From contig CADCBP010000006.1 of the NCBI GenBank assembly GCA_902799705.1, positions 20,480 to 84,479 of the forward strand: DNA of 64,000 nucleotides. The letters are read 5' to 3'. This document shows positions 45,070 through 54,231 of the stretch, piece by piece. The stretch comes from an uncultured Bacteroidales bacterium. Lineage in GTDB: Bacteria > Bacteroidota > Bacteroidia > Bacteroidales > Paludibacteraceae. How positions within the stretch are numbered: position 1 is the first letter of the stretch; each line of letters begins with the position of its first letter. The notes beneath the pieces are model-generated. The model did not search any database. It was given only the letters and a program-made list of their open reading frames with translations, and was not told the DNA's origin. The position numbers and the translations under genes are program-made.

Positions 45070-46413
45070 ATGGAACTTTGTTTAAAGAATGCTGCAAGCT
45101 TCGTGAAAGCCGACGCATTAAAGAAACTGGAGTCGCAAACAGAAGCTGCCAACTTACTGCTCGAGAACGGTAAGGGCGCAGGTAATGACTACATTGGCTG
45201 GGTACACCTTCCCTCCTCTATCACAGAGTCAGAATTGGCAGAAATCCAGGAATGTGCAGAGGACTTACGCCGTCGTTGTGAGGTGGTGATCGTAGCCGGT
45301 ATCGGTGGTTCGTATCTCGGTGCACGCGCCGTGAATGAGGCTTTGAGTTCATCGTTTGATGCCTTTGTCGCCAAAGACCGTAAGAACCCTTACGTGGTTT
45401 ATGCCGGAAACAATATCGGAGAAGACTATCTGGCTGAACTCATGGAGTTCCTCGCCGATAAACAATTCGGTATCATTAACATCTCCAAATCAGGTACGAC
45501 AACCGAGACAGCACTCGCTTTCCGTCTGCTCAAGACCATGCTGGAGAAGCAAGTAGGCAAAGAGGAAGCCAAGCATCGTATCGTAGCTGTTACGGACCGT
45601 GCCAAAGGAGCACTGCGCAGCCTCTCCACCAAAGAAGGGTACAAGACCTTTGTCATCCCCGATAACGTAGGCGGTCGTTTCTCGGTGCTCACGCCTGTCG
45701 GCCTGCTTCCTATCGCTGTCGCAGGTGGTGACATCCGCGAACTCGTACGCGGAGCCGTAGAGATGGAGAAAGCGACGGATGTCAACGTGCCGTTTGCCAA
45801 GAACCCGGCATGCCAGTATGCTGCGATAAGGAATGCACTCTATCAGGACGGCAAGAAAATCGAGATACTTGTTAACTTCAACCCAAAACTGCATTATTTC
45901 TCCGAGTGGTGGAAACAGCTCTACGGCGAATCCGAGGGCAAGGACCACAAGGCTATCTTCCCCGCTTCTGTCGATTTCACAACCGACCTCCACTCCATGG
46001 GCCAATGGATTCAGGACGGCGAGCGTACCATCTTCGAGACCGTGATCTCTATTGAGAAGGCAAACAAGAAAGTGCTTGTTCCGATGGACGAAGAGAACCT
46101 TGACGGACTGAACTTCCTCGCCGGTAAGCGTGTCGATGAAGTCAACAAGATGGCTGAACTTGGTACACAACTGGCGCATGTGGACGGAGGTGTACCGAAT
46201 ATTCACATCTCTTTTGAGAAGATTGATGAGTTCAACATCGGCCAGTTCATTTATTTCTTCGAGCGCGGTTGTGGTATATCCGGCTACATCTTGGGCGTTA
46301 ACCCGTTCAACCAGCCGGGCGTCGAAGCATATAAAAAGAATATGTTCGCTCTGCTCGACAAACCCGGATATGAGGCGGAGAGCAAAGCTATTAAGGAACG
46401 TTTAAACAAATAG
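45070..46413 (+). CDS. pgi: Glucose-6-phosphate isomerase
   Basis: A 447-residue protein of the shorter bacterial type. It has [14 protein letters not shown] near residue 78, [17 protein letters not shown] near 137, and the signature [16 protein letters not shown] near 200; the C-terminal catalytic Lys region ([32 protein letters not shown]) is complete. It interconverts glucose-6- and fructose-6-phosphate, the substrate of glmS and the product of fbp, both elsewhere in this window. It starts 5 bp after gpsA. Confidence 0.95.
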   Translation: MELCLKNAASFVKADALKKLESQTEAANLLLENGKGAGNDYIGWVHLPSSITESELAEIQECAEDLRRRCEVVIVAGIGGSYLGARAVNEALSSSFDAFVAKDRKNPYVVYAGNNIGEDYLAELMEFLADKQFGIINISKSGTTTETALAFRLLKTMLEKQVGKEEAKHRIVAVTDRAKGALRSLSTKEGYKTFVIPDNVGGRFSVLTPVGLLPIAVAGGDIRELVRGAVEMEKATDVNVPFAKNPACQYAAIRNALYQDGKKIEILVNFNPKLHYFSEWWKQLYGESEGKDHKAIFPASVDFTTDLHSMGQWIQDGERTIFETVISIEKANKKVLVPMDEENLDGLNFLAGKRVDEVNKMAELGTQLAHVDGGVPNIHISFEKIDEFNIGQFIYFFERGCGISGYILGVNPFNQPGVEAYKKNMFALLDKPGYEAESKAIKERLNK

Positions 46414-46416
46414 GAT

Positions 46417-46854
46417 ATGAAAAAGATTGCATTAGTGGCACTGCTCATCAGTGTGTTTGCCGCAGGCGTTTCCGCGCGTGGAAAACAACCCATTGCTTTC
46501 GAGAAAGTACCGGAAGTAGTGCAGGAAGAAGTGCAAAAATACTTCCTGCCATTGGAAATCCAACTCATTACGGTGAAGAAAGTTGCTCCGCGTAAGTTTG
46601 AGTACACTTTCTCAATGGAAGATGCAACGCAGATCAAGTACTCTAATAAAGCGGTACTTCTCGAGGTTGAGAACGAAAAGGGAGTTCTTCCTGTATTCAT
46701 TCCCGAAAAAATACTGACGTACGTACTGGAGACTTTCCCGAACGCAACCATCACGAGTTATGAGGCTGCCTCCGGCAAGAAAGTTATTGAACTGAATGAC
46801 GAGATGGTTCTTGTCTTCACCAAGAAAGGCAAGTTCCTGCGTATCGAGGACTAA
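46417..46854 (+). CDS. Periplasmic PepSY-like protein
   Basis: A 145-residue protein with a signal peptide (MKKIALVALLISVFAAGVSA). The mature part has two similar repeats, VPEVVQEEVQKYFLPLEIQ..VTVKK and IPEKILTYVLETFPNATIT..EAAS, the helix-strand arrangement of PepSY-like (DUF2874) domains. The function is unknown; relatives are common in Bacteroidetes periplasm. It is the last gene of the rightward group and its stop overlaps the stop of the convergent DUF5103 gene. Confidence 0.75.
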   Translation: MKKIALVALLISVFAAGVSARGKQPIAFEKVPEVVQEEVQKYFLPLEIQLITVKKVAPRKFEYTFSMEDATQIKYSNKAVLLEVENEKGVLPVFIPEKILTYVLETFPNATITSYEAASGKKVIELNDEMVLVFTKKGKFLRIED

Positions 46855-48056
46855 TGAAGAATCTGTACGCCGACTAAGCGGTCATATCGTGCGCCGAATG
46901 GACGCCAATAGACATACACGGCGTATTCATTCTCCGTCTGCCAATAACTACCATCCACTCGTTGGGTGGTAGTTTTGTTTTGTGTGCCCTTGCCGGAGAA
47001 CCAATACTGGTAATCATACCCACCCTGCTTCACGAGAGTCGTGAGCCAATAGACTTTTGCTTCCGGATCATACTGCATTCTGTTACGCAGCGAGCATTCA
47101 TTCTGGAAGAGGTCTCCGCCGATATAAAGGGCACCGTCTAACCAAGGTTTGTCCACTGCCAACGTCCAATGTACCCACATATACTCCGCCTCTATATCAT
47201 CATCATACGCGTGCTCGGCATTAATCTTATAGATGCCGTCCGCATCGAAATGATGGATATACTGACCTTGTGTCACCTCGTCCGTGAATAGCAACACGTT
47301 ATAGTCACCCATCTCATGGTACACGCGGTCGATGCCCGTTCCGGCATAATACGTAGAGAAAGCATCGAAATGATGGTACTCGTTGCCACCTTCAAAAATA
47401 AGGGCTTTGTTATTGACATAACGCTGTCTTGCGGGCTCAAAGAATGTAGGCTGCGTCAGTTCAACGGCATTGTCTGTGCGGTTATTCTGCGTCACCACGA
47501 TCCGCAGTTCTTTCGGGTCACGAACATCCAAGGCCGCTGTATTCACATCGATATCCAACTGTTGATACCGACCGTTGAACTCGATATCGGTATTCGAACG
47601 CACGTTCGCTGCAATCTTCACAAGAGGTTCCACTACGCAAAAATCTATTTCCGCCACCTTGTCGTCCGGATTGCCGTCTTCGTAGATTGTCAAGCGGTAC
47701 TGACCGCTCTTGGTAAGGCGCATCTCTTCGTTGGGGAATTCGAACCAATAATGCGTATATACGCGAGAGGTGTTGATGGACTGCGCATAGTCAACGATGT
47801 CGCAGGTCGTAAAACCTTGCAAGTACTCGTTGCTCATCAGGTCACTGTTTAACATTCGTACTGTGTATGTGTACATGTGTACGTCATGGCTCATCTCGTC
47901 GAAGGAGATGTGAAGCGGAGCCTGATCGTCCAATAACAAGAACTCGCGCGCTACGCGCAACGTGCGCACGTGCTCCTTATAAACGCGCGCATGTGTCTGA
48001 GCCGGCAATGTTGTTGCCAGAACAATAAAAATGAATATGAATGCTATTTTTTTCAC
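46851..48056 (-). CDS. DUF5103 protein, type IX secretion plug-like
   Basis: The start is taken as the GTG at 48056 (VKKIAFIFIFIVLA), because upstream codons would lie in the tRNA-Thr promoter region on the other strand; that gives 401 residues. A signal peptide ends near LPAQT. The body matches the DUF5103 family: LRVAREFLLLDDQAPLHISFDE, NSDLMSNEYLQGF, YTHYWFEFPNEEMR and GNEYHHFDAFSTYYAG. Members of this family have been described as the plug of the type IX translocon pore. Together with the T9SS-tagged vWA protein it shows that the system is present. Confidence 0.85.
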   Translation of the reverse strand: MKKIAFIFIFIVLATTLPAQTHARVYKEHVRTLRVAREFLLLDDQAPLHISFDEMSHDVHMYTYTVRMLNSDLMSNEYLQGFTTCDIVDYAQSINTSRVYTHYWFEFPNEEMRLTKSGQYRLTIYEDGNPDDKVAEIDFCVVEPLVKIAANVRSNTDIEFNGRYQQLDIDVNTAALDVRDPKELRIVVTQNNRTDNAVELTQPTFFEPARQRYVNNKALIFEGGNEYHHFDAFSTYYAGTGIDRVYHEMGDYNVLLFTDEVTQGQYIHHFDADGIYKINAEHAYDDDIEAEYMWVHWTLAVDKPWLDGALYIGGDLFQNECSLRNRMQYDPEAKVYWLTTLVKQGGYDYQYWFSGKGTQNKTTTQRVDGSYWQTENEYAVYVYWRPFGARYDRLVGVQILH

Positions 48057-48062
48057 AAAATA

Positions 48063-48094
48063 TTTGTGTATTTCAAAAAAATGTAGTACCTTTG
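48063..48094 (+). promoter_or_regulatory. Promoter of tRNA-Thr
   Basis: TTTG (48063-48066), 20 nt, TACCTTTG (48087-48094), with TGTATTTCA after the -33. Confidence 0.85.
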
Positions 48095-48127
48095 CACCCG
48101 CTTTCAAAAATCATGCCAACATAATTC

Positions 48128-48200
<73 letters not shown>

Positions 48201-48203
48201 CTC

Positions 48204-48240
48204 AAAACGGACGTATAACCTTTTGGTTGTCGTCCGTTTT
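48204..48240 (+). terminator. Terminator of tRNA-Thr
   Basis: Perfect 10-bp stem AAAACGGACG/CGTCCGTTTT, with an inner ACC/GGT pairing. Confidence 0.85.
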
Positions 48241-48376
48241 GTCACTTCCATACGGACTCAAACCGGGGGTTCTTATCTCTCTTCGTTCGAACGATTATTG
48301 CGACAAGTCTCAATTTTCGAGTCTGGGAGAATTGCCTTCAGCAATAATCGTGCCCCTGGGGGCTAAGACGTGGCTC
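48241..48376. other. Structured non-coding block after tRNA-Thr
   Basis: No gene is supported here. It contains a 12-bp perfect palindrome TCGTTCGAACGA (48283-48294), an inverted repeat CGATTATTGC/GCAATAATCG (48292-48301/48341-48350), G-rich and C-rich runs flanking them, a T-arm-like TTCGAGTCTGGGA, and just beyond it a copy of the tRNA 3' flank GTGGCTCTCAAA (48370-48381). Confidence 0.5.
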
Positions 48377-49363
48377 TCAAAGAACGGCTTCTCGAAGCTG
48401 TTCTTTTATTTTCTCCGGCGCAAAAGTGGCCTCTATCGTGTCGCGGAGGATAGTCCGGACTTCACCCTTGGTCAGGTGTGCCGTCTCGATGATGTATTGC
48501 CATTCCTTGGCGAGCGTCGTGTCGCTGACGGTCATGTTATCCGTATTGATACATACGCGAACTCCTGCGTCCATCAACTGTCGGATCGGATAAGCATCGT
48601 ACGAGGGGAAGATGCCTGTCTGCAAATTACTCGTCGGGCACAACTCCAGCATTACTTTTCTGTCCGCTAACAGTTGCACGACCGACGGGTCTTCCAGTGA
48701 ACGTACTCCATGACCAATACGTACCGCGCCTCCATTCACTGCCTCACGCACGCTCTCAGCACCGGCTGCCTCACCTGCATGCACAATCAGTGGGATTCCT
48801 GCGGCACGCACCAACGCGAACTCTTCCGCGAATGTATGTGTGGGGTACAGGGACTCTGAGCCCGCCAGGTCAACAGCCACCACTCCTTTGCCGAAATATG
48901 TCTTCGCCACTTCGATGGTCTCTTTATTGGCTTCGTGCGTGACCTCGCCGCGCATCATACTCAGGATGAGTCCGCAAGGGATAGGCGAGTCATGCATCGC
49001 CTGTAAGGCGCATTCCGTCACTTCGCGTTGTGTCAGTCCCTGCATGCATGATTTCTGCGGGGCAAAACGAATCTCCGCGTATAGCAATCCCTGCCTATGT
49101 AGTTCTGTCAGCAAGTCATGCACACACTCGCTGATTGCCTCGCGGACGTGCAGTAAAGAACATGCCAGTTGGAAACGAGCCAGGTAGTCATTGAGGTTCT
49201 TGCAGTCATGCATCACGGACATCTCACGCTGGAACGCTTCCCGTGTTGTTGGTGCGGATATACCCTGCTCTTCCGCCAATTTGCGGGCGGTTTCTATAGG
49301 GATAGAGCCGTCCAGATGCAAATGTAAATCTATCCATGCAGGATATGATTGTGTGTTTGTCAT
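48377..49363 (-). CDS. add: Adenosine deaminase
   Basis: A 328-residue metal-dependent amidohydrolase. It has the zinc-binding DLHLHLDGS at residues 12-20, the catalytic VHAGEAAG (about 195-202), GHGVRS, and the ICINTDN-like VCINTDNM (about 275-282). It deaminates adenosine to inosine in purine salvage. It is the last gene of the eight-gene leftward operon, following preA by 16 bp; purine salvage downstream of alarmone genes is suggestive but not proof of a link. Confidence 0.92.
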   Translation of the reverse strand: MTNTQSYPAWIDLHLHLDGSIPIETARKLAEEQGISAPTTREAFQREMSVMHDCKNLNDYLARFQLACSLLHVREAISECVHDLLTELHRQGLLYAEIRFAPQKSCMQGLTQREVTECALQAMHDSPIPCGLILSMMRGEVTHEANKETIEVAKTYFGKGVVAVDLAGSESLYPTHTFAEEFALVRAAGIPLIVHAGEAAGAESVREAVNGGAVRIGHGVRSLEDPSVVQLLADRKVMLELCPTSNLQTGIFPSYDAYPIRQLMDAGVRVCINTDNMTVSDTTLAKEWQYIIETAHLTKGEVRTILRDTIEATFAPEKIKEQLREAVL

Positions 49364-49379
49364 GTTTATGTATTATTAT

Positions 49380-50840
49380 TTATTTCTGCGGTTTGGGCAT
49401 TCGTTTCGCCATGCCTATCGCTTTCGTCGGACATACAAGACGGCACAGGTGGCATCCTACGCATTTGGTTCCGATGATATGCGGTTTACGATCTTCACCA
49501 AAGGTGATTGCCTGATGACCTCCGTCTGCGCAGGAGATGAAACAACGTCCGCAACCTATACATTTCTCGCGGTCGATCTTCGGGAAGATCATTGTCTCGC
49601 GGTCGAGGTTGGAAGGCAGCACGATATTCTTCAACTCCTCCCCTACCAACTTCTTCAGTTCCACTATTCCGCGCTCTTTCATATAATGCTGCAATCCCAA
49701 CTTGAGGTCATCGATGATACGATAACCGTACTGCATGACTGCTGTACATACCTGCACATTACGGCAGCCGAGTTGGATGAACTCTAATGCGTCACGCCAA
49801 GTCTCGATACCGCCGATACCACTGATATCCATGTGTTTCTCTATGCCGGCTTTATGCAGTATGGGGTTGCCTGTCATCTCATAAATCATACGCAGTGCGA
49901 TGGGCTTGACGGCCTTGCCTGAATAACCCGACACGGTCTTTTTATCACTCACCTCGGCATCATGGCTCATCGTGATGGACTTGATGGTATTGATGGCACT
50001 GATACCTGACGCGCCACCATAGAAACAAGCTAACGCCGGAGATGTCATAGACATGATATTCGGGGTCATTTTCGGAATAACTGGTATCTTCACCGCCTCT
50101 TTCACATACGACGTATAGAAAAGAATCAACTCGGGATTCTGACCTATATCCGATCCAAGGCCGGTCAGTCGCATCTGTGGGCACGAGAAATTAAGTTCCA
50201 CGGCATCGCAACCTGCATCCTGAGCCATCTTCGCCAATTCGATCCACTCTTCTTCCGTTTGACCCATGATAGATGCAACGACAATCTTTTTCGGGTAGTT
50301 CTGTTTGAGTCGGTGAAGAATATCAAAGTCCGTGGTATAGGGATTCTCACTCAACTGCTCCATGTTCCTGAATCCGACAAAAGGTGTTCCTTCTTTGCCT
50401 ACAGCATCGAAACGCGGACTGACCTCGCGGATATCCTGTTTGCATATTGTCTTATAGAAGACGCCTGCCCAGCCTGCCTCAAAGGCGTTGGCTACCATCT
50501 CATAGTTCGTGCATATTGCCGAACTGGCAAGGAAGAACGGGTTCTCACATACGATGTCGCAGAAGTTCAGTTCGAGCGATGGGAGATCTGTCTCGTCACT
50601 CACTGCCGGACCTTCTTCCATGGATGCTTTCTTCAGTTCCGCAATTCGGATGGGTTTGTCATAATGGATACAAGCCTGCTCTGCGGCTGCGATCTCAGAG
50701 TCATTTAACTGGCTGAAATACGTGTTTGCAGTCCAGCGATTTTCAAATCGTAATGCGCGAAGTGCGCGAGCGGTTTTCTGACCGCATGGAGCGTCTGTAC
50801 ATAATAGACAGCGAGCTACCTCTTCGTTGATGTGGATCAT
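49380..50840 (-). CDS. preA: Dihydropyrimidine dehydrogenase subunit PreA-like with two 4Fe-4S clusters
   Basis: The start MIHINEEV (50840) forms an ATGA overlap with the phosphatase gene; the longer frame is not needed. The protein has 486 residues. An N-terminal helical region contains CLLCTDAPCG, as in the FeS domain of PreT and GltD. Then come the DHOD-like FMN barrel (ELNFCDIVCENPFFLASSAI, VELNFSCPQMR) and a C-terminal ferredoxin with CIGCGRCFISCADGG and CVGCHLCRLVCP. It would reduce uracil and thymine with NADH. No preT partner gene is in the window; the added N-terminal Cys region may reflect a different electron partner. Confidence 0.88.
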   Translation of the reverse strand: MIHINEEVARCLLCTDAPCGQKTARALRALRFENRWTANTYFSQLNDSEIAAAEQACIHYDKPIRIAELKKASMEEGPAVSDETDLPSLELNFCDIVCENPFFLASSAICTNYEMVANAFEAGWAGVFYKTICKQDIREVSPRFDAVGKEGTPFVGFRNMEQLSENPYTTDFDILHRLKQNYPKKIVVASIMGQTEEEWIELAKMAQDAGCDAVELNFSCPQMRLTGLGSDIGQNPELILFYTSYVKEAVKIPVIPKMTPNIMSMTSPALACFYGGASGISAINTIKSITMSHDAEVSDKKTVSGYSGKAVKPIALRMIYEMTGNPILHKAGIEKHMDISGIGGIETWRDALEFIQLGCRNVQVCTAVMQYGYRIIDDLKLGLQHYMKERGIVELKKLVGEELKNIVLPSNLDRETMIFPKIDREKCIGCGRCFISCADGGHQAITFGEDRKPHIIGTKCVGCHLCRLVCPTKAIGMAKRMPKPQK

Positions 50841-51640
50841 AATAGATATCTTTTTCGTAGTATTTGTAAGTCTTCGTGCGTGAGACACAAGATCTCGTGC
50901 AAGTACCGCGTCATGCCGCCGTATTCGCGGTCGATAAGGTCTAAGGTGGAAATGAAGTTCGGTGTGGATACTCCCATAAAGGCTTGTATCACCGCTATCT
51001 CAGCTGCACCGCCACCGCGGGCTACCACGTCTGCATTGAGCTTCTCCACTATGGGACGGTAAGCTATATTACTCAAGTCAAAGTCCGCTATGATCGTCTC
51101 TTTGTCCACTCCCAAAGCGAACATCAAGAACGCAGCTCCCCACCCCGTGCGGTCCTTGCCTTGTGCGCAGTGCCACAGGATTCCACCATCCTCAGGCGCC
51201 TCGACGATCAGACGCAGGAACGCGGCGTATTGCAGTTGGGAGAACTCGCTCTGAATCAGCGAAGGATACATGTTCGCCGCCATCTGTTGTACCTCCGGAT
51301 AGAAGGAATAATTGACGATATGACGGTCAAGTTCCAGAAAAGCCTCATCCGGAATAGGCTTGCCTGTCTGCTGTTCCGCGCGCATGTCGATAGTCGGCAA
51401 CAAGTGGTGCTGAACGCCGTCCATCTCCCTGTCAGGCACAGCTTCGAACTCACCCATCGAACGGAAATCGAAGATGCGGCATAGGTTATATTCACTCTTC
51501 AACCGCGCCACGTCTGCGTCCGTCGCATCATGCAGGTGCGCGGTGCGCAGCAAGCGTTGCGGACGGATCGGACGACCGCCGGCTGCTATTATACCGCCTA
51601 AGTCACGGGCATTATCTATGTGTTCAAAAACGATATTCAT
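50837..51640 (-). CDS. Tyrosine phosphatase (Y_phosphatase3-like)
   Basis: A 267-residue protein. It has NARDLGGIIAAGGRPIRPQ near the N-terminus and the cysteine phosphatase P-loop HCAQGKDRTGWG (about 158-169), which fits the Y_phosphatase3 family of protein-tyrosine/phosphoinositide phosphatases. The target is unknown. It overlaps the HD protein upstream and preA downstream by 4 bp each, so translation is coupled with both. Confidence 0.9.
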   Translation of the reverse strand: MNIVFEHIDNARDLGGIIAAGGRPIRPQRLLRTAHLHDATDADVARLKSEYNLCRIFDFRSMGEFEAVPDREMDGVQHHLLPTIDMRAEQQTGKPIPDEAFLELDRHIVNYSFYPEVQQMAANMYPSLIQSEFSQLQYAAFLRLIVEAPEDGGILWHCAQGKDRTGWGAAFLMFALGVDKETIIADFDLSNIAYRPIVEKLNADVVARGGGAAEIAVIQAFMGVSTPNFISTLDLIDREYGGMTRYLHEILCLTHEDLQILRKRYLL

Positions 51641-52233
51641 TTCTTAAAAACATCATCGATGAGGCGCACAAACTCCTGGTAGGCAAAGGTGTCACTCAGT
51701 TCACTCAGCGAAGCTGCCAATCCGCGGTAATGCCATTCATGCGCCGATTTGTCGGTACAGTGGAATATCTTCCATAGTTCATCGCCTTTGGCCTGATAGT
51801 CCCGCCAGATAGCGCGCATATTACTCAACTTGTCGCCCATGGCTACTATCTTCGCGTCATGCGGAGCGGCTGCCAGACGGTCTATCGCTGCCTGTTTGCG
51901 GGCATGCCATGTAGCCTCTTCATCACCATTTTCACCATTAAACAATACACCATTAATCTGGTCGCTCTCTGCGTGTACGAGTTGAGCGATACGGTCGCCG
52001 AACTCCGCACGCAGTTGCTCCACCGTCACGTCGGTGTCCTCTATGGTGTCGTGCAATGCAGCGGCGGCTAACAGCTCCTGATCCGGCGTAATGGTTGAGA
52101 CAATCTCTACGGCCTCCATCGGATGAACGATATACGGGAAACCTTTGCCGCGACGCTCGCTGTTATGATGAGCCTGTACCGCAAAGATTATCGCGCGGTC
52201 CAGCAACTCCGTATCCATGTATTTGTTTGCCAT
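51637..52233 (-). CDS. HD-domain protein, small alarmone hydrolase-like
   Basis: A 198-residue protein carrying the RelA/SpoT-type hydrolase motifs: RGKGFPYIVHPMEAV (metal-binding His), AALHDTIEDTDVTVEQL (HD..ED), and AMGDKLSNMRAI. No synthetase domain is attached, so it looks like a stand-alone small alarmone hydrolase of the Mesh1 type that would remove (p)ppGpp or related nucleotides. A synthetase is two genes upstream. Its start shares one base with the stop of the APH-like gene (TAATG). Confidence 0.88.
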   Translation of the reverse strand: MANKYMDTELLDRAIIFAVQAHHNSERRGKGFPYIVHPMEAVEIVSTITPDQELLAAAALHDTIEDTDVTVEQLRAEFGDRIAQLVHAESDQINGVLFNGENGDEEATWHARKQAAIDRLAAAPHDAKIVAMGDKLSNMRAIWRDYQAKGDELWKIFHCTDKSAHEWHYRGLAASLSELSDTFAYQEFVRLIDDVFKK

Positions 52234-53105
52234 TATTTCAATATCGTTTCGTTTAGTACCACCCGGAACTCAGGCATCGGGCAATGGGTGCAACTCTCTA
52301 CAAGAAGGGTCTTCAGTCCCGCATAGATACGGACCGTCTTTTCTATCTCTTTAATATCGGCCTGCGGTCCGCATCCTTCTATCGGACATTCCGGCGAGTG
52401 GAAATACTCATCCGCGAATGCGTCCCAGAAACGGCCGGCGGTGGCATTACTCATGTGATACTGTTCCATGGTCCACGACTCGTGATTGAGTTTGCAGCAC
52501 AGATAAACCATGCCCAAATCGAACATCGGATAGCCGTAACAGAAGTCACCAAGGTCGATGAAATAGGAAGTACGTACACCGTCTTTCTCCACAAAGATGC
52601 CGTTACTGAACTGCAAGTCTCCGTGAATAGCGCGGTCACTCTCGGGTGCTGCTGCGATGAACGCACGGAGTTTATCCTTCTCTTCTTCCGTGAAGAAGGG
52701 GTTTTCGCGAAGCCACTTGTACTGGCGGTCCTTGACGTTCTCAAACTGTTTCGTATCCACGTGTATGTTATGCAATTTGAGGCACAGTTGTGCAAACTCA
52801 CGTGCATACTCCTCGGTATGTTCAGGGTCGTCACCGCAGGCACGCGAATAGGATTTCTTGCCCTCAATACGGCGAAAACGGATTCCCAAACGCTCACCGT
52901 CAGTCACCAGATCGCCGGGTTCCGGACTCGGGATGCCGAGGTCATACACTTTCTTCGCCATCTCCAACTCGGTACGGGCGGAGTCGAAGTTGCGCAAATA
53001 CAACTTCATCATGATCGACGGGTCGGTCTTATGGTTGTAACTGGCGCCGTTGGCTCCTTCGCCCGTACGCACGTAGTCATTCAAATCAATTAATATCGGT
53101 TCCAT
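52233..53105 (-). CDS. Aminoglycoside-phosphotransferase-like kinase (TIGR02172-like)
   Basis: A 290-residue protein with the kinase-like fold of the APH family. AIHGDLQFSNGIF (about 165-177) is the catalytic loop, and YFIDLGDFCYGYPMFDLG (about 186-203) holds the metal-binding Asp. It resembles the TIGR02172 group of unknown substrate; resistance to antibiotics should not be assumed. Position between an alarmone synthetase and a hydrolase suggests a small-molecule kinase in stress response. Confidence 0.78.
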   Translation of the reverse strand: MEPILIDLNDYVRTGEGANGASYNHKTDPSIMMKLYLRNFDSARTELEMAKKVYDLGIPSPEPGDLVTDGERLGIRFRRIEGKKSYSRACGDDPEHTEEYAREFAQLCLKLHNIHVDTKQFENVKDRQYKWLRENPFFTEEEKDKLRAFIAAAPESDRAIHGDLQFSNGIFVEKDGVRTSYFIDLGDFCYGYPMFDLGMVYLCCKLNHESWTMEQYHMSNATAGRFWDAFADEYFHSPECPIEGCGPQADIKEIEKTVRIYAGLKTLLVESCTHCPMPEFRVVLNETILK

Positions 53106-53111
53106 TCTTTC

Positions 53112-53132
53112 AACTTTAAACTTTAAACTTTA
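53112..53132 (+). repeat. Three 7-bp repeats between the APH-like and synthetase genes
   Basis: AACTTTA in three tandem copies; the array covers the synthetase stop codon region. Confidence 0.75.
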
Positions 53133-54175
53133 TCCTGCATGAAGGGTAAACCTGACGCCAGTTTGTAAGTCATCTCCGCCAGTTCGGCATTCTGTGAGTT
53201 ATGTCCGTTGAGGGCATCAAAGAGGCGCTCCAGTCCGATCTTTCCGCCGCCGGAGGAGAGCACGCACACGATGCATATATTCTGCAGTCCGATTGCCGAA
53301 GAGATGATATCGATGTCGGTATTGCCCAACTGGTGGCGTGCAAGGAGGTACGCGTCCGCTTCGTATTTATGGATCAATCGGTCAACATCGCCCAGCGTCT
53401 TACATTGCAGTGCCAACAGGACGCGAAGATAACGAATCATCGGGGCCTCCTGTATCTCCGCCTGGTTGATGGCAGCGATACGTTTGTTCAGGGCGTCAAG
53501 AGGACGGGCCTGAATATAACTGCGGAAGGTATCGCCGTCCAGCATCACGTCGTCTAACTTGCCGTTCTGGACAAGAGCCTGCACGCGCCGACGATAGTCC
53601 GTGATCTCCGTGCGGATCCGACTGAACTCGTCATCGGCCATCTCCAATATTCCTGCAAGGCGGTTCATTCGACGCATGTATTCACGGGGAATCTCAATGC
53701 CGGACTTGTAACCGGTGTCGTGGTTGATGGCCGCCCAAGCGTGTTGAAGAGTAGTGCGTAACTGCAACTCGAACGGAAAACGGAATCCCGGCAGACGGCA
53801 TATATAATGCAGCGAGTTGTACCCGAAACTGTCAAGTTGGTGCAGTTTCCGCTTGTCCACGGAGTTGTTCCAGTCAATCTCGAAGAGTTGTTCCGCCATG
53901 GATGCGATGCGGTCCACGTCGTCGGTGTAGAAAGTGATGATACGCGCACCTACAAGGTCCGTGATGTCGCTCAGCGTCGCGTATTTGTTTCCTTTCAGTT
54001 CCAGCTTGCCCGCCAGACTCTCTTCCGTCTTCACGCGTCCCTCTACCGCCGTCACAATCAGTCCGTTGCGGTCGAGCGCGTCGCGCAAAGTCTTAAGTGC
54101 CGCGTCTTTGAGACGTTCCAACTCCGGAACGGACGCGCGGTACTCCTCCAAGATCATTTCGCAATGCAGATCCAT
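53123..54175 (-). CDS. Small alarmone synthetase, RelA/SpoT (p)ppGpp synthetase domain
   Basis: A 350-residue protein. The synthetase core (about 40-190) has LKGNKYATLSDITDLVGARII, YTDDVDRIA, SFGYNSLHYI and ELQLRTTLQHAWAAINHD, all expected for pyrophosphate transfer from ATP to GTP/GDP. There is no hydrolase, TGS or ACT domain; a helical C-terminal part (about 200-350) is of unknown function. This makes it a long small-alarmone-synthetase. It is followed by the APH-like kinase and the HD hydrolase. Confidence 0.9.
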   Translation of the reverse strand: MDLHCEMILEEYRASVPELERLKDAALKTLRDALDRNGLIVTAVEGRVKTEESLAGKLELKGNKYATLSDITDLVGARIITFYTDDVDRIASMAEQLFEIDWNNSVDKRKLHQLDSFGYNSLHYICRLPGFRFPFELQLRTTLQHAWAAINHDTGYKSGIEIPREYMRRMNRLAGILEMADDEFSRIRTEITDYRRRVQALVQNGKLDDVMLDGDTFRSYIQARPLDALNKRIAAINQAEIQEAPMIRYLRVLLALQCKTLGDVDRLIHKYEADAYLLARHQLGNTDIDIISSAIGLQNICIVCVLSSGGGKIGLERLFDALNGHNSQNAELAEMTYKLASGLPFMQDKV

Positions 54176-54199
54176 AAATACTAAATTCTAAAACATCCC

Positions 54200-54227
54200 A
54201 TAACCGGTAACCGATAACCCGTAACCC
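54200..54227 (+). repeat. Four 7-bp repeats between the synthetase and STAS genes
   Basis: ATAACCG, GTAACCG, ATAACCC, GTAACCC in tandem fill the 56-bp gap. The unit sequence is unrelated to the ATTTATG and GGTGAAA arrays, but the length is again seven. Confidence 0.8.
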
Positions 54228-54231
54228 TCAA

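Noticed and set aside
48227-48670. Rightward 147-codon frame after tRNA-Thr
   Set aside because: It starts inside the tRNA terminator and continues antisense to adenosine deaminase.
52233-53105. Aminoglycoside resistance gene
   Set aside because: Only the general APH fold is shared; context and sequence resemble the TIGR02172 group, with no evidence of antibiotic substrate.
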